Shown: one piece after another, positions 18,694 to 27,691 of the stretch
Layout of the letters: each line of letters opens with the position of its first letter
Numbering within the stretch: the stretch's first letter is position 1
Assembly (NCBI RefSeq): GCF_001584185.1
Contig: NZ_CP013234.1
Coordinates: forward strand, 3,782,001 to 3,846,000
Direction of reading: 5' to 3'
DNA from: Collimonas pratensis
GTDB lineage: Bacteria; Pseudomonadota; Gammaproteobacteria; Burkholderiales; Burkholderiaceae_D
Length of the DNA: 64,000 bases
Program-made: the position numbers and the translations under genes
Notes under the pieces: generated by a model
What the model was told of the DNA's origin: nothing
Databases searched by the model: none
What the model saw: the letters and a program-made list of their open reading frames with translations, nothing else

Positions 18694-20064
18694 TTAAAAT
18701 AGGAGCCGAACGATGTCGTTAAACATGGCGACCATCATCAACGTCATCAAAATGCCGATGCCTGCCCGCTGTGCAATTGCACCAACCCGTTCAGGAATGG
18801 GGCGTCCGGTCAAAACTTCCAGCGAATAATACAGCAAAAGACCACCATCTAGAACCGGAATGGGGAGCAAATTCATGACGCCCAGGCTGATGCTGATAAA
18901 GGCAATAAAGCTCAAATAGCTGAATGCACCGATGCGCGCGGTCTGGCCGGCATAGTCGGCAATCGTGATCGGACCGGTGATATTCTTCCAGGAAACCTCG
19001 CCGACAATCATTTTACCCAGCATTTTCAGGGTCAGGACACTGCTGTCCCAGGTCCGTTTTGCCCCTTTGACAAGTGCTTGCAGCGGTGGGCTGCTGGACA
19101 GCACCATCTCCGGCATCGTGGACGACAATTTAACCTTGATCCGGCCAATCGTCCCGTCTTTGGAGGTTTGCGCCTCCGGCGTAACGTCCACGGTAAAAGG
19201 ATTGCCATTTCGCAAGCCAGTCAGGGTTAAAGGCTTGCCCGGCGAGACGCTCACCTTGGCAATGAAAGCTTCGCCATCAGGCGTTGGCACGCCATTGATC
19301 GCCGTGATCTGATCGCCTGCTTGTAAACCAGCTTTCATGGCAGGTCCGTCCGCATCAACCTGGTCCAGGATAGGCTTGCCGAGCTCCAGCTTGATACCCA
19401 GTTTGCCGAGATAATCGCCTTCCAGGTCTTTGGTCGCCAAACCAGTAGTCGGCAAATTAACCGTATCCAACAAATTGCCGCCGGCTGGCCCCGGGTTCGA
19501 ACGCCGGACATCAAGCTTGACCGGCGTCTTGTCGACCACTGCCTGCATCACTTTCCAGCGCAATTCGTTCCAGGTCTGGACCGGCTCGCCGTTGACGGCG
19601 GTAATCAGCTCAGCGCCGCGCAAGCCGGCCTGGTAGGCCGCGGTTTGCTCCGGCACCGCCCGCACCCGCGGCGTCGGCTCCATCTCACCATAGGTGTAGA
19701 GGCCGGCAAATAGCAAAATGGCAAGAATGAAATTCGCCAGCGGACCGGCGGCGACAATCGCGATGCGCCGCCATACCGACTGGCCGGTGAATTCGCGCTT
19801 CATGTCCTGCGCAGAAATGCCGGATACATCTTGTTCGCGGGCATCCAGCATTTTGACGTAACCGCCTAATGGCAGGATCGAAATCGCCCATTCCGTCTGA
19901 TCAGGGCCGAAGCGGCGCGACCAGACAATCTTGCCCATGCCCACCGAAAAGCGCAGCACTTTGACGCTGCACATGCGCGCGACCCAATAGTGGCCGAGCT
20001 CGTGGATGATGACCAGCGAGCCAAGGGCGACGACAAATGCGAGGATTGTTTGCAGAAAGGCCAT
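18694..20064 (-). CDS. rseP: Site-2 zinc metalloprotease RseP
   Basis: Inner-membrane S2P-type protease that cuts anti-sigma factor RseA within the membrane and degrades leftover signal peptides. The 456-residue protein has the first membrane helix with the zinc motif HELGH (His21, Glu22, His25), a short loop, a second helix (PLANFILAILLFAGL), two PDZ domains in the periplasmic part (AAYQAGLRGAELITAVNG and PAMKAGLQAGDQITAINGVP) and a C-terminal helix pair with NLLPIPVLDGG, the third zinc-ligand motif. It lies upstream of bamA and downstream of dxr, which is standard. Confidence 0.96.
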   Translation of the reverse strand: MAFLQTILAFVVALGSLVIIHELGHYWVARMCSVKVLRFSVGMGKIVWSRRFGPDQTEWAISILPLGGYVKMLDAREQDVSGISAQDMKREFTGQSVWRRIAIVAAGPLANFILAILLFAGLYTYGEMEPTPRVRAVPEQTAAYQAGLRGAELITAVNGEPVQTWNELRWKVMQAVVDKTPVKLDVRRSNPGPAGGNLLDTVNLPTTGLATKDLEGDYLGKLGIKLELGKPILDQVDADGPAMKAGLQAGDQITAINGVPTPDGEAFIAKVSVSPGKPLTLTGLRNGNPFTVDVTPEAQTSKDGTIGRIKVKLSSTMPEMVLSSSPPLQALVKGAKRTWDSSVLTLKMLGKMIVGEVSWKNITGPITIADYAGQTARIGAFSYLSFIAFISISLGVMNLLPIPVLDGGLLLYYSLEVLTGRPIPERVGAIAQRAGIGILMTLMMVAMFNDIVRLLF

Positions 20065-20106
20065 TGCCGTGTATGTGTGTGTGTGCGGTAAGTGCGGTAA
20101 ATTCGG

Positions 20107-21276
20107 TCAGGATATCAGGGCATTGACGGTCTGGCGCGCCAGACGGTCTTGCTCAAGCAGCATCTCGATATCGGTTACCGCGCACAGCGGCAGGCTGTCC
20201 ATGGTGCGAGCGATTAATTGAGCAATCATGCCGAATCCGATTTTTTCATCCAGGAAAGCTTGGACCGCGACTTCATTCGCGGCGTTCAATATAGTTGCAG
20301 CCGAACCGCCGACCATCAATGCATCATACGCGAGTTTCAGGCAGGGAAAACGTTGCAGGTCGGGCCGGCTGAACTGCAGCTGCCCGATCACGGTCAGGTC
20401 GAGCGCGCCGACGCCGGAGGCAATCCGCTCCGGATAGGCCAGCGCATGGGCGATGGGCGTGCGCATGTCCGGATTGCCCAGCTGCGCCAGCACCGAACCG
20501 TCGATATACGACACCATAGAATGGATCACGCTTTGCGGGTGGATCACGACTTCGATCTGGCTGGCGGCGGCGCCGAACAGCCAATGGGCCTCGATCACTT
20601 CCAGGCCCTTGTTCATCATGGTGGCGGAATCGACCGAAATCTTGCGGCCCATGACCCACTTCGGATGGGCGATGGCTTGCGCCGGCGTCACTGTATCCAT
20701 GGTGTCCAGCGGCCGCGTCAGGAACGGGCCGCCGGATGCCGTCAGCAGGATCTTTTCAACCCCAAGCGCGGCCGGCGAACGGGCGTAGTTGTGCGGCAGG
20801 CACTGGAAAATCGCGTTGTGCTCGCTGTCGATCGGCAGCAGCACCGCGCCGCTCTGCTTGATGGCATCGATGAACAGCTGGCCCGACATGACCAGGGCTT
20901 CCTTGTTCGCCAGCAGGATTTTCTTGCCGGCCTTGGCGGCAGCCAAGGTCGATTCCAGGCCGGCGGCGCCGACAATCGCGGCCATCACGGCATCGCATGC
21001 GGAAGCGCTGGCGACCTGGCATAAAGCCGCGGCGCCGTGCAGCACTTCGATCTGGGGAGCCTGTGCCTGCAGCAAGCGACTTAGCTGCTGAGCTGCCTCG
21101 GCGCTGCCAACCACTGCCACCTGCGGCTTGAATTTCAGGCATTGTTCCGCCAGTTGCTCGACCCTGCTATGAGCGGTCAGGGCATACACCGAATAACGCT
21201 CGGGATGGCGCGCCAGCACATCCAGGGTGGACATGCCGATCGAACCAGTGGAGCCGAGGATAGTAATATTTTGCAT
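20107..21276 (-). CDS. dxr: 1-deoxy-D-xylulose 5-phosphate reductoisomerase
   Basis: Second step of the MEP isoprenoid pathway: NADPH-dependent rearrangement of DXP to MEP, with a divalent metal. The 389-residue protein has the nucleotide motif [27 protein letters not shown], the metal and substrate region [13 protein letters not shown], the flexible-loop segment [11 protein letters not shown] and [20 protein letters not shown]. It is followed by rseP 42 bp on. The small gap is rich in GT repeats. Confidence 0.96.
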   Translation of the reverse strand: MQNITILGSTGSIGMSTLDVLARHPERYSVYALTAHSRVEQLAEQCLKFKPQVAVVGSAEAAQQLSRLLQAQAPQIEVLHGAAALCQVASASACDAVMAAIVGAAGLESTLAAAKAGKKILLANKEALVMSGQLFIDAIKQSGAVLLPIDSEHNAIFQCLPHNYARSPAALGVEKILLTASGGPFLTRPLDTMDTVTPAQAIAHPKWVMGRKISVDSATMMNKGLEVIEAHWLFGAAASQIEVVIHPQSVIHSMVSYIDGSVLAQLGNPDMRTPIAHALAYPERIASGVGALDLTVIGQLQFSRPDLQRFPCLKLAYDALMVGGSAATILNAANEVAVQAFLDEKIGFGMIAQLIARTMDSLPLCAVTDIEMLLEQDRLARQTVNALIS

Positions 21277-21281
21277 AAAAC

Positions 21282-22106
21282 CTAGAACCAGAAACTCAAC
21301 AAGGCTGCCAGCGGCAGCACCGGAATCAGTGCATCGACGCGATCCAGCACGCCGCCATGGCCGGGCAGCAGATTGCTGCTGTCCTTGATGCCGGCACGGC
21401 GCTTGAGCATGGATTCGAACAAGTCGCCGGCAACGCTGGCGGCCACCAGTACGGTCATCGCTGCCAGCAGTCCGGCCCAGCCCCAGGTCGCCAGCAGCCG
21501 CATCGGGAAGGTGTCCGCCAGCGCCGGCGTGAAGCTGAAACCGAGTGCCATGAGCAGCACCAGGATCCAGCCGCCGACGGCGCCTTCCCAGGACTTGCCG
21601 GGGGAGATGGACGGCGCCAGCTTATGCTTGCCGAAAGCCTTGCCGGAAAAATAAGCGCCGATGTCAGCCGCCCAGACAATCACCAGCACCGACAGCAGGT
21701 ACAGCGGCGAATGATGGAACAATACGACAATGGCGAGGAAACAGCCAAATATGGCGATGGCGTAAGTCGCCGCAATCAGCCGGTTAGCCAGGCTGGCCAA
21801 GGGCGGCAGGCCGAACCCCAGGGCCGGCACGAAACGAAAGCACCAGATTGCCACACACAGCGTAAACAGCAAGCGGATATCGGGACCGGCGCCAGCGTAC
21901 AGCACAGCGCCGAACAGGAGCAGCGCCGCCAGCCCCCAGGCCAGCGCGGCCTTGGCCGAGGCGCCGAATATGCGAGCGCTTTCCCAGATCGCGGCGCCGA
22001 AAAAGAGCGTCGAGACCAAGGCAAATGCAGGGTAATAATTGAAATACAAGATTGGCAGCAGCACCGCCAACAACAATAACGCCGTGATGACACGTGTTCT
22101 TAGCAT
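21282..22106 (-). CDS. cdsA: Phosphatidate cytidylyltransferase (CDP-diglyceride synthetase)
   Basis: Makes CDP-diacylglycerol from phosphatidate and CTP in the inner membrane, the branch point of phospholipid synthesis. The 274-residue protein is very hydrophobic with about eight membrane helices and ends with the family signature: [26 protein letters not shown]. The start [18 protein letters not shown] is taken at 22106, where ATG overlaps the uppS TGA by 1 nt; the frame extends further upstream inside uppS but that part is non-hydrophobic and unlike the family. dxr begins 5 bp after the stop. Confidence 0.95.
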   Translation of the reverse strand: MLRTRVITALLLLAVLLPILYFNYYPAFALVSTLFFGAAIWESARIFGASAKAALAWGLAALLLFGAVLYAGAGPDIRLLFTLCVAIWCFRFVPALGFGLPPLASLANRLIAATYAIAIFGCFLAIVVLFHHSPLYLLSVLVIVWAADIGAYFSGKAFGKHKLAPSISPGKSWEGAVGGWILVLLMALGFSFTPALADTFPMRLLATWGWAGLLAAMTVLVAASVAGDLFESMLKRRAGIKDSSNLLPGHGGVLDRVDALIPVLPLAALLSFWF

Positions 22107-22882
22107 CAGGTAGCCTGTTCGACCAGTTGCGCGCTGGTGCGCCCAAAACGCCGTTCGCGCTGCTGATAGGAGGCAATTGCCTTGTCCAGCTCGTCGGCGC
22201 CGAAATCCGGCCAGTAAGTATCGGTAAAGTAAAGCTCGCTGTAGGCCAGTTGCCACAGCAGGAAATTGGAAATGCGCTGCTCGCCGCCGGTACGGATGAA
22301 CAGGTCCGGCTCGGGCGCGTAGGCCATCGCCAGGTACTGCGCCAGCTCATCCTCGGAAAACGTATCTGCCCCGGCCAGCGCCGAAACGCCGCTGGCGGCA
22401 CGGGCAGCCAGCATCTTTTGCACCGCCTGCATGACATCCCAGCGGCCGCCGTAGTTGGCGCAGACGGTGACCGTCATGGCGGTATTGCCGGCGGTCTTGC
22501 GCTCGGCGTTGTCGATCATCTGCTGCAGTTTGTCGTCGAAACGGCTGAGGTCGCCCACCACTTTCAGGCGGATGCCGTTGGCGTGCATCTTGCCCACCTC
22601 GCGCTCCAGCGCCACCATGAACAAGCGCATCAGCAGCGACACTTCATCGGCCGGGCGGCGCCAGTTCTCGGAACTGAAGGCAAACAGGGTCAGGTATTCA
22701 ACGCCACGCGCGGCACAGGCTTCTACTGCTGCACGCACTGCTTCGACGCCCTTGCCGTGGCCGGCGACGCGCGGCAGGAAGCGGCTGGTGGCCCAGCGGC
22801 CGTTGCCGTCCATGATGATGGCGACGTGCCGTGGCACCGTCGGGCTGGCAGGCAGCGTTTGCGTGGAACTTGTGTGGGCCAT
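22106..22882 (-). CDS. uppS: Undecaprenyl diphosphate synthase
   Basis: cis-Prenyltransferase that condenses eight isopentenyl units onto farnesyl diphosphate to make the C55 carrier lipid for peptidoglycan and O-antigen. The motifs are [12 protein letters not shown] (catalytic Asp), [25 protein letters not shown] and, near the end, [20 protein letters not shown] with [10 protein letters not shown]. The start at 22882 (MAHTSS) gives 258 residues, close to the E. coli protein; the longer frame opens with GTG at 22918. No strong Shine-Dalgarno site is visible, so the exact start is uncertain. Overlaps cdsA by 1 nt. Confidence 0.94.
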   Translation of the reverse strand: MAHTSSTQTLPASPTVPRHVAIIMDGNGRWATSRFLPRVAGHGKGVEAVRAAVEACAARGVEYLTLFAFSSENWRRPADEVSLLMRLFMVALEREVGKMHANGIRLKVVGDLSRFDDKLQQMIDNAERKTAGNTAMTVTVCANYGGRWDVMQAVQKMLAARAASGVSALAGADTFSEDELAQYLAMAYAPEPDLFIRTGGEQRISNFLLWQLAYSELYFTDTYWPDFGADELDKAIASYQQRERRFGRTSAQLVEQAT

Positions 22883-22907
22883 AAATAATGAGTAAGAAAT
22901 AAAGCGC

Positions 22908-22935
22908 AGGATGGACACAAAGTGCCCACCCTACG
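22908..22935. repeat. Degenerate piece of the GTAGGGTGGGCA palindrome family
   Basis: The sequence AGTGCCCACCCTACG (22921-22935), preceded by an imperfect partner GGATGGACAC, matches one end of the repeats at 4577, 30245 and 31152. It lies in the uppS-frr gap inside the housekeeping cluster. Confidence 0.55.
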
Positions 22936-22959
22936 CAGTCAGTGCTGTCGGATCTCTGC

Positions 22960-23520
22960 TTAAACGGTCAGGATCTCTTTTTCTTTATCGACCACTTGCT
23001 TGTCAATTTCAGTCACGAACTTGTCAGTCAGCTTCTGGATTTCGTCTTGCGCACGGCGCTCGTCGTCTTCCGAACATTCCTTGTCCTTGACCAGCTTCTT
23101 CAAGCCTTCGTTGGCGTCGCGGCGGATATTGCGAATTGCAATCTTAGCATCTTCCGCTTCGCCCTTGACCAGCTTGACCATTTCCTTGCGGCGCTCTTCC
23201 GTCAGCGCCGGCGTCGGCACCCGCACCAGTTCGCCCTGGGTCGACGGGTTCAGGCCGAGATCGGATTCGCGGATGGCCTTTTCGACCACTGCGAGCATCT
23301 TCTTTTCAAACGGCTGCACACCGATGGTGCGCGCATCGATCAGGGTGACATTGGCGACCTGGCTCAGATTGGCCGGGCTGCCGTAATAGTCGACCGTGAT
23401 GTGGTCAAGGATGCCGGTGTGGGCGCGACCGGTACGTACCTTGGCCAGGTCGGCCCGCAAAGTCTCCAGCGACTTTTGCATTCTTTGATCAGTATTCTTT
23501 TTAACGTCAGCAATGCTCAT
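22960..23520 (-). CDS. frr: Ribosome recycling factor
   Basis: With EF-G it splits post-termination ribosomes. The 186-residue length is typical. Landmarks are [20 protein letters not shown] at the N-terminus, [20 protein letters not shown], and the C-terminal helical part with [20 protein letters not shown] and [12 protein letters not shown] good Shine-Dalgarno site (GAGGAGAG) precedes the ATG. The order pyrH-frr-uppS is conserved. Confidence 0.97.
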   Translation of the reverse strand: MSIADVKKNTDQRMQKSLETLRADLAKVRTGRAHTGILDHITVDYYGSPANLSQVANVTLIDARTIGVQPFEKKMLAVVEKAIRESDLGLNPSTQGELVRVPTPALTEERRKEMVKLVKGEAEDAKIAIRNIRRDANEGLKKLVKDKECSEDDERRAQDEIQKLTDKFVTEIDKQVVDKEKEILTV

Positions 23521-23594
23521 GCTGCTCTCCTCTACGAAAACAAATTGTATTGATTAATATTAACTAAGTTGGCCAAATCTTATTCATGTAACGC

Positions 23595-23629
23595 AATTGC
23601 GCGGAATAGCGCAACAAATGCGCGCAATT
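23595..23629. other. Inverted repeat in the pyrH-frr gap
   Basis: AATTGCGCG (23595-23603) and CGCGCAATT (23621-23629) form a perfect 9-bp stem with a 17-nt loop in otherwise A+T-rich sequence. No U-run follows on the minus strand, so it is not a classical terminator. It may be an RNA-processing or regulatory hairpin between pyrH and frr. Function unknown. Confidence 0.4.
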
Positions 23630-23662
23630 ATTAATTACAAATCGACAAATCGAATAGATAAT

Positions 23663-24379
23663 TTATACGTGTACCAGGGTGCCTTCATCTTCGCCCAGGA
23701 TGACGCGCTTCAGCGCGCCCGGCTTGATGATCGAAAACACCTTGATCGGCAGCTTCTGGTCGCGGCACAGCGCAAAGGCGGTGGCGTCCATGACTTGCAG
23801 GTGCTTGGTGATCGCTTCGTCAAAGGTGATGTGCGAATAACGGGTCGCGGTCGGATCCTTGTTTGGGTCGGCGCTATAGACGCCGTCGACCTTGGTCGCC
23901 TTCAAGACGATCTCGGCGCCGATTTCCGAACCGCGCAAGGCCGCTGCAGTGTCGGTGGTGAAAAACGGATTGCCGGTGCCTGCTGCAAAAATGACAACCT
24001 TGTCTTCTTCCAGATATTGCAGCGCCTTAGGGCGCACGTATGGCTCTACTACCTGTTCGATGCTGATGGCCGACATGACGCGTGCGGTGAGGCCGATCTG
24101 GCGCATTGCATCCGCCAGCGCCAGGGAATTCATCACCGTCGCCAGCATGCCCATGTAGTCTGCAGTGGCGCGGTCCATGCCCTGGGCGCCAGGTGCGACG
24201 CCGCGGAAAATATTGCCGCCGCCGATGACGATCGCCAGTTCGACGCCCAGTTTGGCGACTTCGGCGACGTCGGCCACCATGCGCTCAATCGTCGCACGGT
24301 TGATACCGTAGGCGTCATCGCCCATGAGGGCTTCACCGGAGAGTTTCAGGAGAACACGCTTGTAAGCTGGTTTTGTCAT
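23663..24379 (-). CDS. pyrH: UMP kinase
   Basis: Phosphorylates UMP to UDP with ATP; hexameric amino-acid-kinase-fold enzyme activated by GTP and inhibited by UTP in most bacteria. The 238-residue protein has [15 protein letters not shown], the nucleotide motif [32 protein letters not shown], and [20 protein letters not shown]. The length is normal. It stands 143 bp before frr and 253 bp after tsf. Confidence 0.97.
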   Translation of the reverse strand: MTKPAYKRVLLKLSGEALMGDDAYGINRATIERMVADVAEVAKLGVELAIVIGGGNIFRGVAPGAQGMDRATADYMGMLATVMNSLALADAMRQIGLTARVMSAISIEQVVEPYVRPKALQYLEEDKVVIFAAGTGNPFFTTDTAAALRGSEIGAEIVLKATKVDGVYSADPNKDPTATRYSHITFDEAITKHLQVMDATAFALCRDQKLPIKVFSIIKPGALKRVILGEDEGTLVHV

Positions 24380-24600
24380 GGTCTGGGCCCCTTGTGGCTT
24401 TCCGATTGATATGTGTGTTGTTCACGCCTAGCTGAAGCACTGCAGCGCCATTGTCAGGCCAAACTGCAGCAAAATCTACTATCAGGCTCTTTTTTGGATA
24501 ATCGGAGCCGGCTCCTGCGTTTTCGCTCCACCCTTTTAGGTGCAGCGATCCGGCAAGGCATTCCTTAGTCCGTGGCTTGGGAAGAAAATTCCGCAGAGCC

Positions 24601-24624
24601 AAAAAAACGGGCCTTTCGGCCCGT
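24601..24624 (-). terminator. Intrinsic terminator after tsf
   Basis: On the minus strand ACGGGCC-GAAA-GGCCCGT forms a 7-bp stem followed by seven T residues. It lies 8 bp after the tsf stop and would partly separate rpsB-tsf from pyrH-frr. The remaining 24380-24600 contains no gene and should hold a pyrH promoter. Confidence 0.9.
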
Positions 24625-24632
24625 ATTCTTGC

Positions 24633-25514
24633 TTACGCCTGCTTGGCCGCAGCAACTGTCGCTGCAACTTCTGCAGCGAAGTCATCTTGTTTCTTCTCGA
24701 TGCCTTCACCGACCACAAACATGGTGAACGCTTTAACACTGGTGTTGGTCGCCTTCAGCATCTGTTCAACCGTCTGCTTGTCGTTCTTGACGAAAGTCTG
24801 GTTCAGCAGGGAAACTTCCTTCAGGAATTTCTGCACCGAACCTTCGATCATCTTGGCAGCGATATCTGCAGGCTTGCCGGATTCGGCCGCCTTCAGGGTT
24901 GCTACCGAACGCTCTTTTTCGATCAGGTCGGCAGGTACTTGCTCGGACGACAGCGAAACAGGCTTCATCGCAGCGATGTGCATGGCCACGTCTTTACCGA
25001 CTTGTTCGTCAGCGCCGTCGAATTCGACCATCACGCCGATGCGTGTGCCGTGCAGGTAGGAAACCAGCTTGGCGGCAGTGTCGAAACGCGTGAAACGGCG
25101 GATCGACATGTTTTCGCCGATACGGCCGATCAGGGCAGCGCGGGTCTCTTCAACGGTGCTGCCGTCGAGAGGCAGGGCCGACAAGGCAGCGACGTCAGCA
25201 GGATTTTTTTCTGCAACCAGCTTGGCGCAGGCATTCGCCAAGGCCAGGAAGTCGTCGTTCTTGGTGACGAAGTCGGTTTCGCAGTTGACTTCCACCAGGG
25301 CGCCAACGCCGCCGGCGATGTAGGCTGCTACAACGCCTTCAGCTGTCACGCGGGAAGCAGCCTTGGAAGCCTTGCCACCCAGTTTGACGCGCAGGATTTC
25401 TTCTGCCTTGTCCATGTCGCCGCCAGCTTCGGTCAGCGCCTTCTTGCATTCCATCATTGGCGCATCAGTCTTTGCGCGCAGTTCGCCTACCAGTGCTGCT
25501 GTAATTGCCGCCAT
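24633..25514 (-). CDS. tsf: Translation elongation factor Ts
   Basis: Nucleotide exchange factor for EF-Tu. The 293-residue protein has the N-terminal UBA-like domain ([20 protein letters not shown]), the EF-Ts signature [14 protein letters not shown] in the EF-Tu contact region, duplicated core subdomains and a C-terminal helical module ending in an Ala-rich tail. It is preceded by rpsB, as in nearly all bacteria. Confidence 0.97.
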   Translation of the reverse strand: MAAITAALVGELRAKTDAPMMECKKALTEAGGDMDKAEEILRVKLGGKASKAASRVTAEGVVAAYIAGGVGALVEVNCETDFVTKNDDFLALANACAKLVAEKNPADVAALSALPLDGSTVEETRAALIGRIGENMSIRRFTRFDTAAKLVSYLHGTRIGVMVEFDGADEQVGKDVAMHIAAMKPVSLSSEQVPADLIEKERSVATLKAAESGKPADIAAKMIEGSVQKFLKEVSLLNQTFVKNDKQTVEQMLKATNTSVKAFTMFVVGEGIEKKQDDFAAEVAATVAAAKQA

Positions 25515-25662
25515 ACTATTCTCCTAGCTCAGTTGACGCTGTACCGGCGATCCGCTACTGCCATGCAGTGCGGCCAACAACCGGCGCGCCATCGTTCAAA
25601 ATATTCAGATATAAATTCGGTGTAACCCTGGTGTAACGCAAATGCAACACCAGCAAGTGATA

Positions 25663-25692
25663 CAAAAAAAGGGGCAACCACGCCCCCTTTTT
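25663..25692 (-). terminator. Attenuator or terminator between rpsB and tsf
   Basis: GGGGC (25671-25675) pairs with GCCCC (25682-25686), flanked on the minus strand by a T-run after the stem (seven A on the plus strand). It lies about 30 bp after the rpsB stop and would allow partial termination before tsf. Confidence 0.75.
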
Positions 25693-25722
25693 CTTCTGAG
25701 TATGAATCCTCAGATGCAGGGC

Positions 25723-26475
25723 TTACGCCTGGTCGTTAACTTCAACGAATTCGTCGCCAGCTGCGCCCTTGATGGCTTCAACTACGTCGTTCACTGCATT
25801 GGCGCGGCCTTCCAGGATGGCATCGGCAACACCGCGAGCGTACAAAGCGATTGCCTTGGACGAGTCGTCGTTGCCAGGAATGACATAAGTCACGCCGTCT
25901 GGCGAGTGGTTGGTGTCAACCACGCCGATAACTGGAATACCCAGTTTAGCGGCTTCAGTGATGGCGCCCTTGTGGTAGCCGACGTCGATCACGAAAATTG
26001 CGTCAGGAATGCCGCCCATGTCCTTGATGCCGCCGATAGCTTTTTGCAGCTTGATAAGCTCACGTTGGAACATCAGGCCTTCTTTTTTGCTCAGCTTCTC
26101 AACCGAACCGTCTTCAATCGAAGCTTCCATTTCTTTCAGGCGCTTGATCGATGTCTTGATGGTCTTGAAGTTGGTCAGCATGCCGCCCAACCAGCGTTGG
26201 TCGACGAAAGGCGAACCCGAACGTGCTGCTTCAGCAGCAACGATTTCGCGCGCTTGGCGCTTGGTGCCGACAAACAGGATGTTGCCGCGGTTGGACGACA
26301 ATTGGCGGATGTACTTCATCGCCTCTTGGTACATGCCCAGGGTTTTTTCCAGGTTGACGATGTGAATCTTGTTGCGGTGACCGAAGATGAACGGCGCCAT
26401 CTTTGGGTTCCAGAAACGAGTTTGGTGACCGAAGTGGACACCGGCTTCCAGCATTTCACGCATTGTTACGGACAT
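25723..26475 (-). CDS. rpsB: 30S ribosomal protein S2
   Basis: Small-subunit protein on the back of the 30S particle, bound with S1. The 250-residue protein begins [20 protein letters not shown] (S2 signature 1) and has [36 protein letters not shown] and the second signature region [20 protein letters not shown]. The start at 26475 is set by GGAG about 8 nt upstream and by the family N-terminus; the frame remains open upstream but that part is unrelated. It is divergent from map, sharing the gap 26476-26839. Confidence 0.97.
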   Translation of the reverse strand: MSVTMREMLEAGVHFGHQTRFWNPKMAPFIFGHRNKIHIVNLEKTLGMYQEAMKYIRQLSSNRGNILFVGTKRQAREIVAAEAARSGSPFVDQRWLGGMLTNFKTIKTSIKRLKEMEASIEDGSVEKLSKKEGLMFQRELIKLQKAIGGIKDMGGIPDAIFVIDVGYHKGAITEAAKLGIPVIGVVDTNHSPDGVTYVIPGNDDSSKAIALYARGVADAILEGRANAVNDVVEAIKGAAGDEFVEVNDQA

Positions 26476-26700
26476 AATTTTCTCCAGGGTTGGGTCTGGA
26501 ATCTGCTCAGTCACTGTTTTGCCTACGGCGGAAACAGCACCCTTTTCGAGCGGATTCGCGTTTTTAAACATACAAATTAACGACAACAACGTCGGTATAG
26601 CCCGATAGCAATTCGAGCTAACCCAAGATTGTAACCCAAAACCCAGGACTTCTTCAAGTCCCGGCAGGCATATCTTTCAGCGCATCTTGTGATGCTCGTC

Positions 26701-26706
26701 TATAAT
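26701..26706 (+). promoter_or_regulatory. map: Candidate -10 element for map
   Basis: A perfect TATAAT stands at 26701-26706. The -35 position 17 bp upstream (CAGCGC) is poor. If used, the leader to the map ATG (26840) would be about 125 nt and would include the triple 11-bp repeat. Sequence upstream on the other strand should carry the rpsB promoter and the S2 autoregulatory leader, but no box was clear. Confidence 0.45.
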
Positions 26707-26761
26707 CGTTACCTGAATGAATCCCGGCCGTTTATGCCTGCTTTTACGGCTGTTTTGTGCG

Positions 26762-26794
26762 CTTATTGCGCACTTATTGTCCACTTACTGTCCA
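26762..26794 (+). repeat. Three tandem 11-bp repeats in the map leader
   Basis: The units are CTTATTGCGCA (26762-26772), CTTATTGTCCA (26773-26783) and CTTACTGTCCA (26784-26794). They lie between the candidate TATAAT and the map start. The period is about one helical turn. A short frame opening upstream of map runs through this region, but it lacks support as part of the protein. Confidence 0.65.
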
Positions 26795-26839
26795 TTTAAG
26801 CGCGGATTTGCCCTTATTTCTCAGAATTATTCCTTACCT

Positions 26840-27658
26840 ATGACCACTATTTCCATCAAAACCGCCGAGGACATCGCCGGCATGCGCATCGCCGGCAAGC
26901 TTGCCTCTGAAGTGCTCGACTACATCACGCCGTTTGTCAAAGCCGGCGTGACCACCGGCGAGCTGGATCGCTTGTGCCACGAATTCATGACAAACGTACA
27001 AGATTCGATCCCGGCCCCGCTCAACTACTGCCCGCCCGGCTATACCCCGTATCCGAAAGCCATCTGCACCTCGGTCAACGATGTCATCTGCCATGGCATC
27101 CCGGGCGACAAGGTTCTGAAAAACGGCGATGTGGTGAATCTGGACATCACCATCATCAAGCACGGCTACCACGGCGACACCAGCCGCATGTTCTATGTCG
27201 GCGAGCCGTCGATCATGGCCAAGCGCCTGGGCGACATCACCTATGAATGCATGTGGCTGGGGATCGCCAAGATCAAACCCGGCGCGCATCTGGGCGATAT
27301 CGGCCACGTCATCCAGCAGCACGCCGAGAAAGCCGGCTACAGCGTGGTGCGCGAATTCTGCGGCCACGGCATCGGCAAGGTATTCCACGAAGAGCCGCAA
27401 GTCTTGCATTATGGCCGTCCCGGCACGCTGGAACGGCTGGAAGCCGGCATGATCTTCACGGTCGAGCCGATGATCAACGCCGGCCGCCGCGACATCCGCG
27501 AAATGGGCGACGGCTGGACTATCAAGACCAAGGATCGCAGCCTCTCCGCGCAATGGGAACACACCGTGCTGGTGACCGAAACCGGCTACGAAGTGCTGAC
27601 CGTCTCGGCGGGCACGCCGCCGCCGCCGGCATTCGTCCAGCAAGCTGCCGCCGCCTAA
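26840..27658 (+). CDS. map: Methionine aminopeptidase, type I
   Basis: Removes the initiator methionine from nascent proteins; two-metal enzyme. The 272-residue protein begins MTTISIKTAEDIAGMRIAGK. The substrate His lies in NDVICHGIPGD, and metal ligands are Asp102 (VVNLDITIIK), Asp113 (YHGDTSRMFYVG), the His in FCGHGIGKVFHEEP, and Glu residues in IFTVEPMIN and AQWEHTVLVTETG. The upstream extension of the frame is rejected because it is unlike the family. divergent from rpsB, a common arrangement. glnD follows after 33 bp and is likely co-transcribed. Confidence 0.96.
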   Translation: MTTISIKTAEDIAGMRIAGKLASEVLDYITPFVKAGVTTGELDRLCHEFMTNVQDSIPAPLNYCPPGYTPYPKAICTSVNDVICHGIPGDKVLKNGDVVNLDITIIKHGYHGDTSRMFYVGEPSIMAKRLGDITYECMWLGIAKIKPGAHLGDIGHVIQQHAEKAGYSVVREFCGHGIGKVFHEEPQVLHYGRPGTLERLEAGMIFTVEPMINAGRRDIREMGDGWTIKTKDRSLSAQWEHTVLVTETGYEVLTVSAGTPPPPAFVQQAAAA

Positions 27659-27691
27659 TCATATTTCTATACCAAGCACCGAACGCCGTAC

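Noticed and set aside
22107..22256. N-terminal extension of CdsA into uppS
   Set aside because: The extension is basic and non-hydrophobic, unlike the family, and the ATG at 22106 gives the standard start and a 1-nt overlap.
26717..26839. 41-residue N-terminal extension of methionine aminopeptidase
   Set aside because: Type I enzymes of this group begin at MTTISIKT-like sequence; the extension covers the promoter-leader region with 11-bp repeats.
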